From WHSV01 sp050694055 (GTDB taxonomy: Bacteria; Actinomycetota; CADDZG01; WHSQ01): a stretch of 26,092 bases of DNA. A program made the translations under genes and the position numbers. The notes beneath the pieces are model-generated. The model did no database searches. It was not told where the DNA came from and was given only the letters and a program-made list of their open reading frames with translations. This document shows, in pieces, positions 6,036 through 12,626 of the stretch (position 1 is its first letter; each line of letters begins with the position of its first letter). The stretch spans positions 1 through 26,092 of the forward strand of contig JBOGWX010000123.1 in assembly GCA_050694055.1 (NCBI GenBank), given 5' to 3'.

Positions 6036-6925
6036 AGCTTCGCTCCTCGCTGCTGGGGATCGCGCTCCTCGCCGGAGCGCTAACCCCGCTGGCGGCACCG
6101 GGAGTCGCCTGCGCGGCGAGCAGCGCAGCGCTGGTTGTCGACACGGGAAGCGACACCTACACCTACTGCGTCGAGCTCGGAGGCTCGTCGGTCAACGGCA
6201 TCCAGCTCATTCAGCGAGCCGGGAGTCAACACGGTCTGCAGTACAAGCTGGGCTACGGGGGCAAGGCCGTGTGCATGCTCGCGAACGTCGGCGCCACCGG
6301 CAGCGATTGCTTCGGCGAGCATCCCTACTTCTGGGGTTACTGGCAAGGTGACTCCTCGGGCGGGTGGAGCTGGTCGGGCACGGGGGCGGCGGGCGTCACG
6401 GTCAACGCGGGAGATGTCAACGGCTGGTCGTGGGGGACCGGCGACAGCGGCTCGTCACACCCGCCTCCGCCGCCGGCCACCTACGAGTCGGTCTGCGACG
6501 CGCCCGGTAAGCCCGATCCGAGTCCCCAGCCGGATCGTCCGAAGGGCGGCGGAGCTCACCGCCCGGGTGGTTCTGAGCAGACCGGCGAGGGCTCCACCAC
6601 CGGCGACGCCGGCGCGGGAGCGAGCGGGGGCGAGGAAGCGACGACCGCATCCCCGAGCTCCGCACCCGCCGAGAAGGAAGGTAAGCAGGGGCGCCCGCGC
6701 GCGACCGACGAGCAGCGCAAGAGAGATACAGAGGCGACGGAGCCTCATGCCACGGCGACCCCCTTGCCGGCCGGGACGCCGGTGACCTCGTCGAACCCCG
6801 CGGCCGCGGCCGCGCCGGAGTCCCGACCGCCGGTCGCCGGCTTCGTCGCGCTCGGCGTGAGCGCGGCACTCGGGGTGATGGGCGCGGTGCTCCTGCGACG
6901 GCGCCGGCTCGACGAAGGTCCCTAG
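6026..6925 (+). CDS. DUF4430 protein, transcobalamin beta-domain-like, membrane-anchored
   Basis: A 299-residue protein starting at GTG 6026, inside the end of the previous gene (10-base overlap). It has a signal peptide (cleavage near ACA, residue 30) and a DUF4430-like domain at about 35-140: VDTGSDTYTYCVELGG, NGIQLIQRAG, LQYKLGYGG, then PYFWGYWQGDSSGGWSWSG and NAGDVNGWSWGTG. The YFWGYW...GDVNGWSWG pattern is the hallmark. DUF4430 (PF14478) is the fold of the C-terminal beta domain of transcobalamin and intrinsic factor. C48, C83 and C95 may form a disulfide. About 125 residues of Pro/Ala/Thr/Gly-rich linker follow, then a transmembrane helix (270-290) and RRRR at 291-294, so the domain is displayed on a stalk outside the membrane. 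No LPXTG motif is present. I infer it acts as the partner lid of the alpha-barrel protein, handing B12 to the ECF importer. Confidence 0.82.
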   Translation: MQLKLRSSLLGIALLAGALTPLAAPGVACAASSAALVVDTGSDTYTYCVELGGSSVNGIQLIQRAGSQHGLQYKLGYGGKAVCMLANVGATGSDCFGEHPYFWGYWQGDSSGGWSWSGTGAAGVTVNAGDVNGWSWGTGDSGSSHPPPPPATYESVCDAPGKPDPSPQPDRPKGGGAHRPGGSEQTGEGSTTGDAGAGASGGEEATTASPSSAPAEKEGKQGRPRATDEQRKRDTEATEPHATATPLPAGTPVTSSNPAAAAAPESRPPVAGFVALGVSAALGVMGAVLLRRRRLDEGP

Positions 6926-6929
6926 CGAC

Positions 6930-7727
6930 GTGCATCAGGGGGCCTGGTTGCTGTGGGCGCTGTCCGGGGGCCTGATCGCCATGGCGACGACCAACCCCTT
7001 CTACCTCGCGCCGTTGCTGGCAGTCGCCTGGATGGTGCACGCGTCCTGTCGCCGGCCCGGCCCCCAGGCGCGCTCGTTTCGCATCTTCTTGATCTTCGGT
7101 CTTCTCACCGTGCTGACGCGCACGGCGCTGGTGCTGTTGCTTCCCGACATCCAAGCGGGCCACGTCGTGGAGGCCGCGCTCGAGGGCGCGCGGCTCGCCG
7201 TGTTGCTGGCCATCTTCGGTGCCTACAACACGGTCAGCGATCCCTTCGGCGTCTTGCGCCTGTCGCCGCGACGCTTTCACGAGCCGGCGCTGGCGGCGTC
7301 ACTGGCGCTCTCACTAGCGCCGCGCACCATCGCGGCCGTCTCGACCGTGCGCGAGGCGCAGCGCCTGCGCGGTATCGAGGTGCGCCATCTCCGAAGCCTT
7401 CCCGCGCTCGCCGTTCCGGTGCTCGAGACCGGCATGGAGGAGGCCGTGATGCTCGCCGAGTCCATGGACGCGCGCGGCCACGGCCGCGGACGCCGGACTC
7501 GCTACCGCCCCGAACGATGGGGCCGGCAGGCGAGCGCCGTTGCAGTCTCGTGCGCGCTGGCTCTCGGTGTCGTGGTCTTTGCGCTGCTCGGTGACGACTC
7601 GTCCCTGGCGCCGTCTGCGTTTCCGCTCAAGTGGCCTCGGGTCTCAGCGCCGCTGCTCGCGGCGGTACTTGCCTTGAGCCTTCCCGCCTGGCTGCCGCAG
7701 GCCTCTTCGGCGAGGGCGGCGCGTTGA
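6930..7727 (+). CDS. ecfT: ECF transporter transmembrane (T) component
   Basis: A 265-residue integral membrane protein of the CbiQ/EcfT family. Hydrophobic segments lie at about 5-37, 52-71, 84-100, 118-137, 202-221 and 238-256. The cytoplasmic coupling region shows both family signatures: EAQRLRG (142-148) and MDARGHG (179-185), the two Ala-Arg-Gly-type motifs whose helices dock on the ATPase subunits. Together with the A and S genes downstream it builds a complete energy-coupling-factor vitamin importer. The GTG start at 6930 comes 4 bases after the DUF4430 stop. The end overlaps the ATPase gene as TTGA. Because the A, T and S genes sit together behind a B12 riboswitch, this is a dedicated (group I) transporter rather than a shared module. 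Confidence 0.92.
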   Translation: MHQGAWLLWALSGGLIAMATTNPFYLAPLLAVAWMVHASCRRPGPQARSFRIFLIFGLLTVLTRTALVLLLPDIQAGHVVEAALEGARLAVLLAIFGAYNTVSDPFGVLRLSPRRFHEPALAASLALSLAPRTIAAVSTVREAQRLRGIEVRHLRSLPALAVPVLETGMEEAVMLAESMDARGHGRGRRTRYRPERWGRQASAVAVSCALALGVVVFALLGDDSSLAPSAFPLKWPRVSAPLLAAVLALSLPAWLPQASSARAAR

Positions 7728-9295
7728 GCGTTATCGCGTTCGAACGCGTGTCCTTCACCTATCCGGACTCGGATTCACCCGTGCTCGACGAGGTGTCGCT
7801 GAGTCTTCCCGAGGGTGCCTTCGTGCTAGTGACCGGCGCCACCGGAGCGGGCAAGTCGACTTTCATACGAGCCGTCAACGGGCTCGTTCCGCACTTCACC
7901 GGAGGTGAGTTCTCGGGCCGGGTCTTATTGGACGGCAGGAGCACGCTCGACTTCGCCCCGCGCCATCTGGCCGACCTCGTCGCGTTCGTGCCTCAGGACC
8001 CGGCCGCGGGCTTCGTCGTCGACCGCGTCGAGGACGAGATCGCCTACTCGCTCGAGAACCTTGGTGTCGAGCGAGCGGTAATGCGACGGCGCGTCGAGGA
8101 GGCGCTCGACCTGCTCAACATCGCGGCCTTGCGCGACCGCAGCGTGCGGACTCTCTCCGGGGGGGAGCGTCAGCGGGTGGCAATCGCCGCCGCGCTGGCC
8201 CCCGGCCCCCGAGTGCTGCTGCTCGACGAGCCGACCAGCCAGCTCGACCCTCAGGGAGCCGAGGACGTGCTCGCCGCCCTGCAGCGCCTGGTGCACGACC
8301 TCGGCATCACCGTCGTGCTCGCCGAGCACCGGCTGGAACGGGTCGCCGGCTTCGTCGATCTGGCGGTCGGCCTCAGACCCCGCGGGCCGGTCGAGCTGGG
8401 CGATCCCGCGGAGGTGCTGGAATCCCTGGGGGCGGGACCGCCGGTGACGCGCCTCGGCCGCCTCGTGAAGTGGAGGCCGCCGCCCCTAACCGTGCGAGAC
8501 GCGCGCAGGATGGCGCGCACGCTGAAGCTCGCGGCTCCGCCCGAGCCCACCGGCGGAAAGACCGGCGAGCCGCTGCTGGCCGCCCGGCGCCTGCACGCGG
8601 GCTACGGTCACCACCAGGTCCTCACCGGCGTCGAGGTCACGCTCGCCGGGGGCGAGATCGTCGCGTTGATGGGTCGCAACGGCGCCGGCAAGACCACGTT
8701 GTTGCGCTGTCTCGCCGGGCTCCATCGTCCCGAGGCGGGAACCGTCGAAGCGCTGGGGGGCGCTCCGGTGGCCGGCCGCAACGTCGCGCTGTGCCCGCAA
8801 CGCCCCGAGTCCGTGTTGTTTACCGAGAGCGTCGCGGCCGAGGTGGCCGCCACCATCACCGCAGCCGGCGCGCGTAAGCCGGTCGAAGAGTCGTTGGACG
8901 CGCTCGCCATCGCAGGCCTGTCCCACCGTCACCCACGCGACCTCTCCGCCGGGCAGCGACTGCTGGTCGCGCTCGCGGCGATCATCGCGACCGATGCACC
9001 GGCGCTGCTGCTCGACGAGCCGACGCGCGGGCTCGATCCCGCATCGAAGGCGCAGCTCGGGGCGTTCTTGCGTGCGTGGGCCGGCAGAGGACGAGCGGTC
9101 ATGCTCGCGACGCACGACGTCGAGCTGGCCGCCGAGGTCGCAACCCGAGTCGTCATGATCGCGTCGGGGGAGGTCATCGCCGATGGCGAACCGGGTCACG
9201 TCCTGGGCGACTCGCCGGTCTTCTCTCCCCAGATGGCGCGCGTCTTCGGGCCGGGCTGGCTTACGCCGGAGCAGGTTGCGGGGGCGCAGGCGTGA
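7724..9295 (+). CDS. ecfA: ECF transporter fused double ATPase (A-A' component)
   Basis: A 523-residue fusion of two ABC ATPase domains, so a single chain supplies both A and A' subunits. Domain 1 (about 1-235): Walker A GATGAGKST (38-46), Q-loop FVPQDP, signature LSGGE (145-149), Walker B ending E169, and switch H202. Domain 2 (about 282-505): Walker A GRNGAGKTT (317-325), signature LSAGQ (407-411, Ala for the first Gly), Walker B ending E432, and switch H464. Both sites keep the catalytic Glu and His, so both may hydrolyse ATP. It powers uptake of the vitamin bound by the S component. TTG 7724 is taken as the start because it overlaps the ecfT stop as TTGA and is immediately followed by the canonical N-terminal strand (SVIAFERVSFTYP); longer starts lie inside ecfT. 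Confidence 0.92.
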   Translation: MSVIAFERVSFTYPDSDSPVLDEVSLSLPEGAFVLVTGATGAGKSTFIRAVNGLVPHFTGGEFSGRVLLDGRSTLDFAPRHLADLVAFVPQDPAAGFVVDRVEDEIAYSLENLGVERAVMRRRVEEALDLLNIAALRDRSVRTLSGGERQRVAIAAALAPGPRVLLLDEPTSQLDPQGAEDVLAALQRLVHDLGITVVLAEHRLERVAGFVDLAVGLRPRGPVELGDPAEVLESLGAGPPVTRLGRLVKWRPPPLTVRDARRMARTLKLAAPPEPTGGKTGEPLLAARRLHAGYGHHQVLTGVEVTLAGGEIVALMGRNGAGKTTLLRCLAGLHRPEAGTVEALGGAPVAGRNVALCPQRPESVLFTESVAAEVAATITAAGARKPVEESLDALAIAGLSHRHPRDLSAGQRLLVALAAIIATDAPALLLDEPTRGLDPASKAQLGAFLRAWAGRGRAVMLATHDVELAAEVATRVVMIASGEVIADGEPGHVLGDSPVFSPQMARVFGPGWLTPEQVAGAQA

Positions 9296-10290
9296 GCTCG
9301 GGTGGGGCGAGGGCCGCCGCCTCTGGGGCGCGCTTCGCTCTCATCGCCGCAAACCTGCTCGGGCTTGGTGCCTTCCTGTGGCCCTTCGTGCTCCCCGCCG
9401 CGGTCGGCGGCGAGCAGGCCCACGCCCTGGACGCGCCCCTCATTTTGGTTCTGCTGCTCGTGTGCCTCGGTGCGGTGCTGTTCCTGCAGTTGGGTCGCGG
9501 CGGGATGGGCCCGAAGGCGGTCGCGCTGATCGGCGTGCTGGGCGCTGCGATGGTCGCGCTGCGCCTTCCGGGGTTCATCGCGGGGTTCTCCGCCATGTTC
9601 ATCATCGTCCTGGTGGCGGGTCACGCTTTCGGGCCGGGCTTCGGGTTCGTGCTCGGCGCCGTCGGGACCTTCGCCTCGGGGTTGTTCATCGGGGGTCTCG
9701 GCCCCTGGCTACCGTTTCAGATGGTCGCGGTGGGGTGGGTCGGCATGGGGGCGGGGCTCCTGCCGCGGGGCGGGCTCGGCCGGACCGCAGAGAAAGGAGG
9801 CGCCTCCGGTTGGCGGGTACGCCTCGGATGGCTCGCGCTCTACGGGTTCGTCAGCGGGTTCTTGTTCGGCGCGATCATCAACCTGTGGTTCTGGCCGTAC
9901 GCGGCGGGCACCAGCAGCATCGGTTGGGCCCCCGAGTTGGGAGGGGCGGCCAACCTCGGTCGCTACCTTCGCTTCTACGCGGTGACCTCGCTCGGTTGGG
10001 ACGCCTTTCGGGCCGTCGGGAACGCGGCGCTGGTGCTGCTGCTTGGGCGGCCGCTGCTCGGAGCCCTGGATCGCGCCGCCCGCAGGATGAATCTCTCCGT
10101 CCGATCGGTTGATAATGAACGAGGAAGCAGGCCGGGTGGCCGCGGCTCGTCTCTATCGAGGCGAGCCGAGGAAAGTCCGGGCTCCACAGGGCAGGACGCT
10201 GGGGAAAATCCCAGGCGGGGCGACCCGCGGAAAGTGCCACAGAAAGCAAACCGCCCGGGGCTTCGGCCCCGAGCAAGGGTGAAACGGTGA
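9292..10290 (+). CDS. ecfS: ECF transporter substrate-binding (S) component, likely B12-specific
   Basis: Starts at GTG 9292, overlapping the ATPase stop as GTGA. The first 275 residues are a polytopic membrane protein with about seven hydrophobic segments (near 15-36, 49-67, 75-93, 97-120, 121-157, 177-202 and 232-257) and a conserved-looking loop GLGPWLPFQMVAVGWVGMGAG (135-155). This is the usual form of actinobacterial ECF S components found beside T and A genes. Specificity for B12 is inferred from the riboswitch and from the two transcobalamin-like genes. The frame has no stop where the membrane protein ends; it runs through the promoter and about 170 bases of rnpB to TGA 10288-10290. 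That adds about 56 Arg/Gly/Pro-rich residues dictated by the RNA gene, probably a disordered cytoplasmic tail. A single base error could fake this, so the true end may be nearer 10110. Confidence 0.8.
   Translation: MSSGGARAAASGARFALIAANLLGLGAFLWPFVLPAAVGGEQAHALDAPLILVLLLVCLGAVLFLQLGRGGMGPKAVALIGVLGAAMVALRLPGFIAGFSAMFIIVLVAGHAFGPGFGFVLGAVGTFASGLFIGGLGPWLPFQMVAVGWVGMGAGLLPRGGLGRTAEKGGASGWRVRLGWLALYGFVSGFLFGAIINLWFWPYAAGTSSIGWAPELGGAANLGRYLRFYAVTSLGWDAFRAVGNAALVLLLGRPLLGALDRAARRMNLSVRSVDNERGSRPGGRGSSLSRRAEESPGSTGQDAGENPRRGDPRKVPQKANRPGLRPRARVKR
10111..10116 (+). promoter_or_regulatory. -10 box of the rnpB promoter
   Basis: GATAAT (in GGTTGATAATGAAC) lies five bases before the predicted 5' end of RNase P RNA and inside the ecfS reading frame. 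The -35 region at 17-base spacing (TGAATC, 10088-10093) is weak. It would give rnpB expression independent of B12. Confidence 0.55.
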
Positions 10291-10499
10291 GGTAAGAGCT
10301 CACCAGCGCGGCGGGCGACCGCCGCGGCTCGGCAAACCCCGTCCGGAGCAAGGCCAAGCAGGAGGCATGGGCTGCCCGCCCGCCGCAAGGCACCTCCGGG
10401 TAGGCCGCACGAGGCGACCGGTAACGGTCGTCCCAGAGGGATGGCCACCGCTCGCTCTGAGGAGCGAGCACAGAACCCGGCTTACAGGCCCGCTTCCCG
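10121..10499 (+). ncRNA. rnpB: RNase P RNA (bacterial type A)
   Basis: The catalytic RNA that removes 5' leaders from tRNA precursors. Hallmark conserved stretches occur in order: GAGGAAAGTCCGGGCTCCACA (10169-10189), GTGCCACAGAAA (10234-10245), GGGTGAAACGGTGAGGTAAG (10277-10296), CAAACCCCGTCCGGAGCAAG (near 10334-10353), AGAGGGATGGC (10435-10445) and ACAGAACCCGGCTTA (10470-10484). The ends pair as P1: GGAAGCAGGCC (10123-10133) with GGCCCGCTTCC (10487-10497), one mismatch. A perfect hairpin follows as terminator. The 5' 170 bases are also read as the end of the ecfS gene. The nearest well-known relatives of the core are high-GC Gram-positive RNase P RNAs. Exact ends are within a few bases. Confidence 0.97.
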
Positions 10500-10504
10500 A
10501 ACGT

Positions 10505-10532
10505 CGGGCCCTCACCGCAAGGTGGGGGCCCG
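10505..10532 (+). terminator. Hairpin terminator after rnpB
   Basis: CGGGCCCTCACC (10505-10516), GCAA loop, GGTGGGGGCCCG (10521-10532): 12 paired bases with one T-G wobble. No U tract follows, as is common for actinobacterial terminators. It could alternatively be part of the 3' extension of the RNA precursor. Confidence 0.6.
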
Positions 10533-10573
10533 GCCCGCCTTATCCTCAATGACTTACCCCTGGTGTCGGTCCG

Positions 10574-10592
10574 AGTTCCCGGGAACTAGCAT
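10574..10592 (+). promoter_or_regulatory. Palindromic operator candidate next to a -10 box, upstream of ridA
   Basis: AGTTCCCGGGAACT (10574-10587) is a perfect 14-bp palindrome. It touches TAGCAT (10587-10592), a TANNNT -10 match, so a bound regulator would block the promoter. The transcript would start near 10599, about 66 bases before the ridA start. No regulator gene is nearby to match. Confidence 0.4.
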
Positions 10593-10664
10593 CCACGGCA
10601 CGATCAGCGCGGCTCGAGCTTGAATCACAAGGACTCAGGCTCGCAACCAAAGGGGGAGAGCTCG

Positions 10665-11048
10665 GTGACCAAGACGGTGATTCAGACCTCGAAGGCTCCG
10701 GAGGCGGTCGGGGCCTACAGCCAGGCGGTCAGCGCCAACGGGCTGGTGTTCTGCTCGGGCCAGGTCGCACTGACCGCCGACGGCGGAGACAAGACGACCG
10801 AGTCGGTCGCCGAGCAAACCCGCCAGTGCCTCACCAACCTCCAGGCGGTGCTGGCCGAGGCGGGGACGAGCCTCGATCACGCGGTCAAGGTCACCGCCTT
10901 CTTGACGGACATGGGCGACTTCGGCGAGTTCAACGAGGTCTACGCGGAGTTCTTCACCGGCGAGGTGCCGGCGCGCGCGACCGTCGGGGTCGCGGCGCTG
11001 CCCAAGGGAGCCGGCGTCGAGGTCGAGTGCATCGCACTCGCCGGCTAG
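10665..11048 (+). CDS. ridA: RidA family reactive-imine deaminase
   Basis: A 127-residue RidA/YjgF/UK114 protein (trimeric; hydrolyses reactive enamine/imine products of PLP-dependent dehydratases to keto acids and ammonia). Family marks: APEAVGAYSQAV at the start (Y18), LVFCSGQVAL, TRQCLTNLQAVLAEAG, VKVTAFLTDM, FNEVYAEFF and the signature VPARATVGVAALPKGAGVEVECIAL, with the keto-acid-binding R104. GTG 10665 is chosen because GGGGGAG lies about seven bases before it and the protein then has the standard family length; the in-frame TTG at 10620 would add 15 non-conserved residues. Its stop TAG (11046-11048) shares the CTAG tetranucleotide with the stop of the convergent small gene. Confidence 0.93.
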   Translation: MTKTVIQTSKAPEAVGAYSQAVSANGLVFCSGQVALTADGGDKTTESVAEQTRQCLTNLQAVLAEAGTSLDHAVKVTAFLTDMGDFGEFNEVYAEFFTGEVPARATVGVAALPKGAGVEVECIALAG

Positions 11049-11323
11049 CCGTGGGGTTGGCTCGGCGGAACCGCAGAGGGGTCGGCGGGCGCCTCAGCGG
11101 CGTCCTTCCCCGTGTCGCCCGGTTCGCCGACGACCCGGTCGCCGAAGACGATCTTGACCTCGCGCTCCCCGCCGGCCACCGGCTCGAGGCCGGCCTCCTC
11201 GGGTGTGGCCGCGTCCATGCGCTCGATCCAGGTCTCGACGCCGCTCATCGCGAAGAGCAGGCCGCCGATCGCCAGCGGCCAGATGATGATCACGAGAAGG
11301 AGAAAGAGTTGGTAGCCGGTCAT
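11045..11323 (-). CDS. Small single-pass membrane protein, unknown
   Basis: A 92-residue protein that I do not recognise. ATG 11323 is preceded by a GGGGG stretch, and the upstream in-frame start at 11356 would overlap the divergent M20 gene. One strong transmembrane helix (about residues 5-28, QLFLLLVIIIWPLAIGGLLF) is followed by a charged amphipathic stretch (GVETWIERMD), EREVKIVFGDRVVGE, and an Ala/Pro/Asp-rich disordered tail. It is divergent from the M20 gene (20-base gap) and convergent with ridA. The hydrophobic core and good third-position GC bias support a real gene; nothing suggests a function. Confidence 0.6.
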   Translation of the reverse strand: MTGYQLFLLLVIIIWPLAIGGLLFAMSGVETWIERMDAATPEEAGLEPVAGGEREVKIVFGDRVVGEPGDTGKDAAEAPADPSAVPPSQPHG

Positions 11324-11343
11324 CGCCCCCAGTCTCTCAGAGC

Positions 11344-12516
11344 ATGAGCGCGCCAAGCGAACAATTCGCCGGGGCCGTCGACCGGGACCGCCTCGTCGGG
11401 CGTCTGGCCGAGCTGGTCAGGGCCCGCTCGGAGAACCCGCCCGGCCACGAGGCCGCCGCCGGAGCGCTGGCCGAGTCCTATTGCAGGAGCCTGGGGCTGG
11501 AGGTCGAGGTTCACGAGGCCGAGCCGGCCCGCCCCAACGTCGTCGCCCGGACGGGCAACGGAGCGGGCCCCAAGCTCACCTACTGCAGTCACATCGACGT
11601 CGTGCCGGCCGGAAACCCCGCGCTGTGGGAGCGCGACCCGTTCTCGGCCCACGTCTCCGAGGGGGTCATGCACGGACGGGGCAGCGCCGACGCCAAGGGG
11701 TCGTGCGCGGCCGCCATCGAGGCGGTCAACGTCCTGCGCGAGCGCGACGTGGAGCTCAACGGGACGCTCGAGCTCGCGCTCGTGTCGGACGAGGAGGCCA
11801 TGGGCTTCAAGGGGGCCGGGTGGCTGGTCGAGCAGGGCATCGTCCGCCCCGACATCGCGATCGTCGGCGAACCTACCTCTCTGCGCCTCGTCCGAGCCCA
11901 GCGCGGAGCGAACTGGATCCGCATCACGACGCACGGCCTCGCCGGTCACGGCTCGGCCCCCGAACGCGGTCGCAATGCCATCGCCTACATGAGTGAGGTC
12001 GTGGGTCGTCTCGAGGAGACCGTTCCGGACATCGGCCACGAGGTGCTGGGGGGGCCGAGCCTCAACGTCGGCACGATCACCGGGGGCGAGAAGGTCAACA
12101 TCATCCCGGCCGGGTGCAGCATCGAGGTCGACCGCCGCAGCATTCCCGGCGAGACCCCCGAGGAGATCGTGGCGCAGATGGAGCGGGCCATCGAGCTGGC
12201 CAAGGAGCGCTACCCGGAGCTCAGCGCGACGGTGGAGATCATGTTCGCCGGGATGCCGTTCGAGATGGACGAGTCCGCGCCCGTCGTGCGGACGGTGTCG
12301 GATGCGATCGAGGGGGTCACCGGCAGGCCCGCCGAGCTGGTCGGCTTCCGGGGCGCCTCCGACGCCCGCTTCATGGCCGAGATCGGGGCGCAGACGGTGG
12401 TGCTCGGTCCCGGCGACATCGCCACCGCGCACACCGCCCGGGAGCACATCCGGCTCGACGAACTCGAGGCCTGCGCGGCGATCTATGCGACCGCCTTCGC
12501 CGGTCTGCTGGCTTGA
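11344..12516 (+). CDS. M20 family metallopeptidase/deacylase (ArgE/DapE-like)
   Basis: A 390-residue zinc-dependent amidohydrolase of the ArgE/DapE/ACY1 family. Expected metal-site residues are all seen: H83 (YCSHIDVVP), D85, bridging D116 (GRGSADAKGS), catalytic/metal E150-E151 (VSDEEAMG), E176 (IVGEPTSL) and H363 (TAHTAREH). The lid/dimerisation domain occupies about 185-295 (GLAGHGSAPERGRNAI, NVGTITGGEKVNIIPAGC). Members remove acyl groups from amino acids or cleave small peptides; ArgE (N-acetylornithine), DapE (succinyl-diaminopimelate) and aminoacylase cannot be separated by eye, and no arginine or lysine genes lie nearby. The start has no clear ribosome binding site. It stands alone: trpD follows after 110 bases with its own promoter-like sequence. 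Confidence 0.88.
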   Translation: MSAPSEQFAGAVDRDRLVGRLAELVRARSENPPGHEAAAGALAESYCRSLGLEVEVHEAEPARPNVVARTGNGAGPKLTYCSHIDVVPAGNPALWERDPFSAHVSEGVMHGRGSADAKGSCAAAIEAVNVLRERDVELNGTLELALVSDEEAMGFKGAGWLVEQGIVRPDIAIVGEPTSLRLVRAQRGANWIRITTHGLAGHGSAPERGRNAIAYMSEVVGRLEETVPDIGHEVLGGPSLNVGTITGGEKVNIIPAGCSIEVDRRSIPGETPEEIVAQMERAIELAKERYPELSATVEIMFAGMPFEMDESAPVVRTVSDAIEGVTGRPAELVGFRGASDARFMAEIGAQTVVLGPGDIATAHTAREHIRLDELEACAAIYATAFAGLLA

Positions 12517-12521
12517 GCTGT

Positions 12522-12545
12522 CGCCCGTTTTTCTTTCGACGGGCG
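12522..12545 (+). terminator. Possible hairpin terminator after the M20 gene
   Basis: CGCCCGT (12522-12528) pairs with ACGGGCG (12539-12545) around a T-rich 10-base loop, six bases after the stop codon. No T run follows the stem, so the call is modest. Confidence 0.35.
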
Positions 12546-12614
12546 GTCGATCGGTCCTTGTTCGTCTTTAGCAATGACGGGCGCACGCCTTGCGCTACCT
12601 GCGCGCCAGAGCAC

Positions 12615-12620
12615 TAAGGT
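12615..12620 (+). promoter_or_regulatory. Possible -10 box for trpD, leaderless start
   Basis: TAAGGT lies six bases before the trpD ATG and there is no ribosome binding site in between. TANNNT at this distance is the actinobacterial leaderless pattern. The -35 box is unclear (TTGCGC at 12590-12595 is 19 bases away). Confidence 0.4.
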
Positions 12621-12626
12621 GGTGCG

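Noticed and set aside
10300..10549. Protein-coding frames on either strand over the RNase P region
   Set aside because: The sequence is fixed by rnpB; these frames are shadows of the RNA gene.
11320..12447. 375-residue minus-strand open frame opposite the M20 gene
   Set aside because: Antisense shadow in GC-rich DNA; the plus strand has all M20 metal residues.
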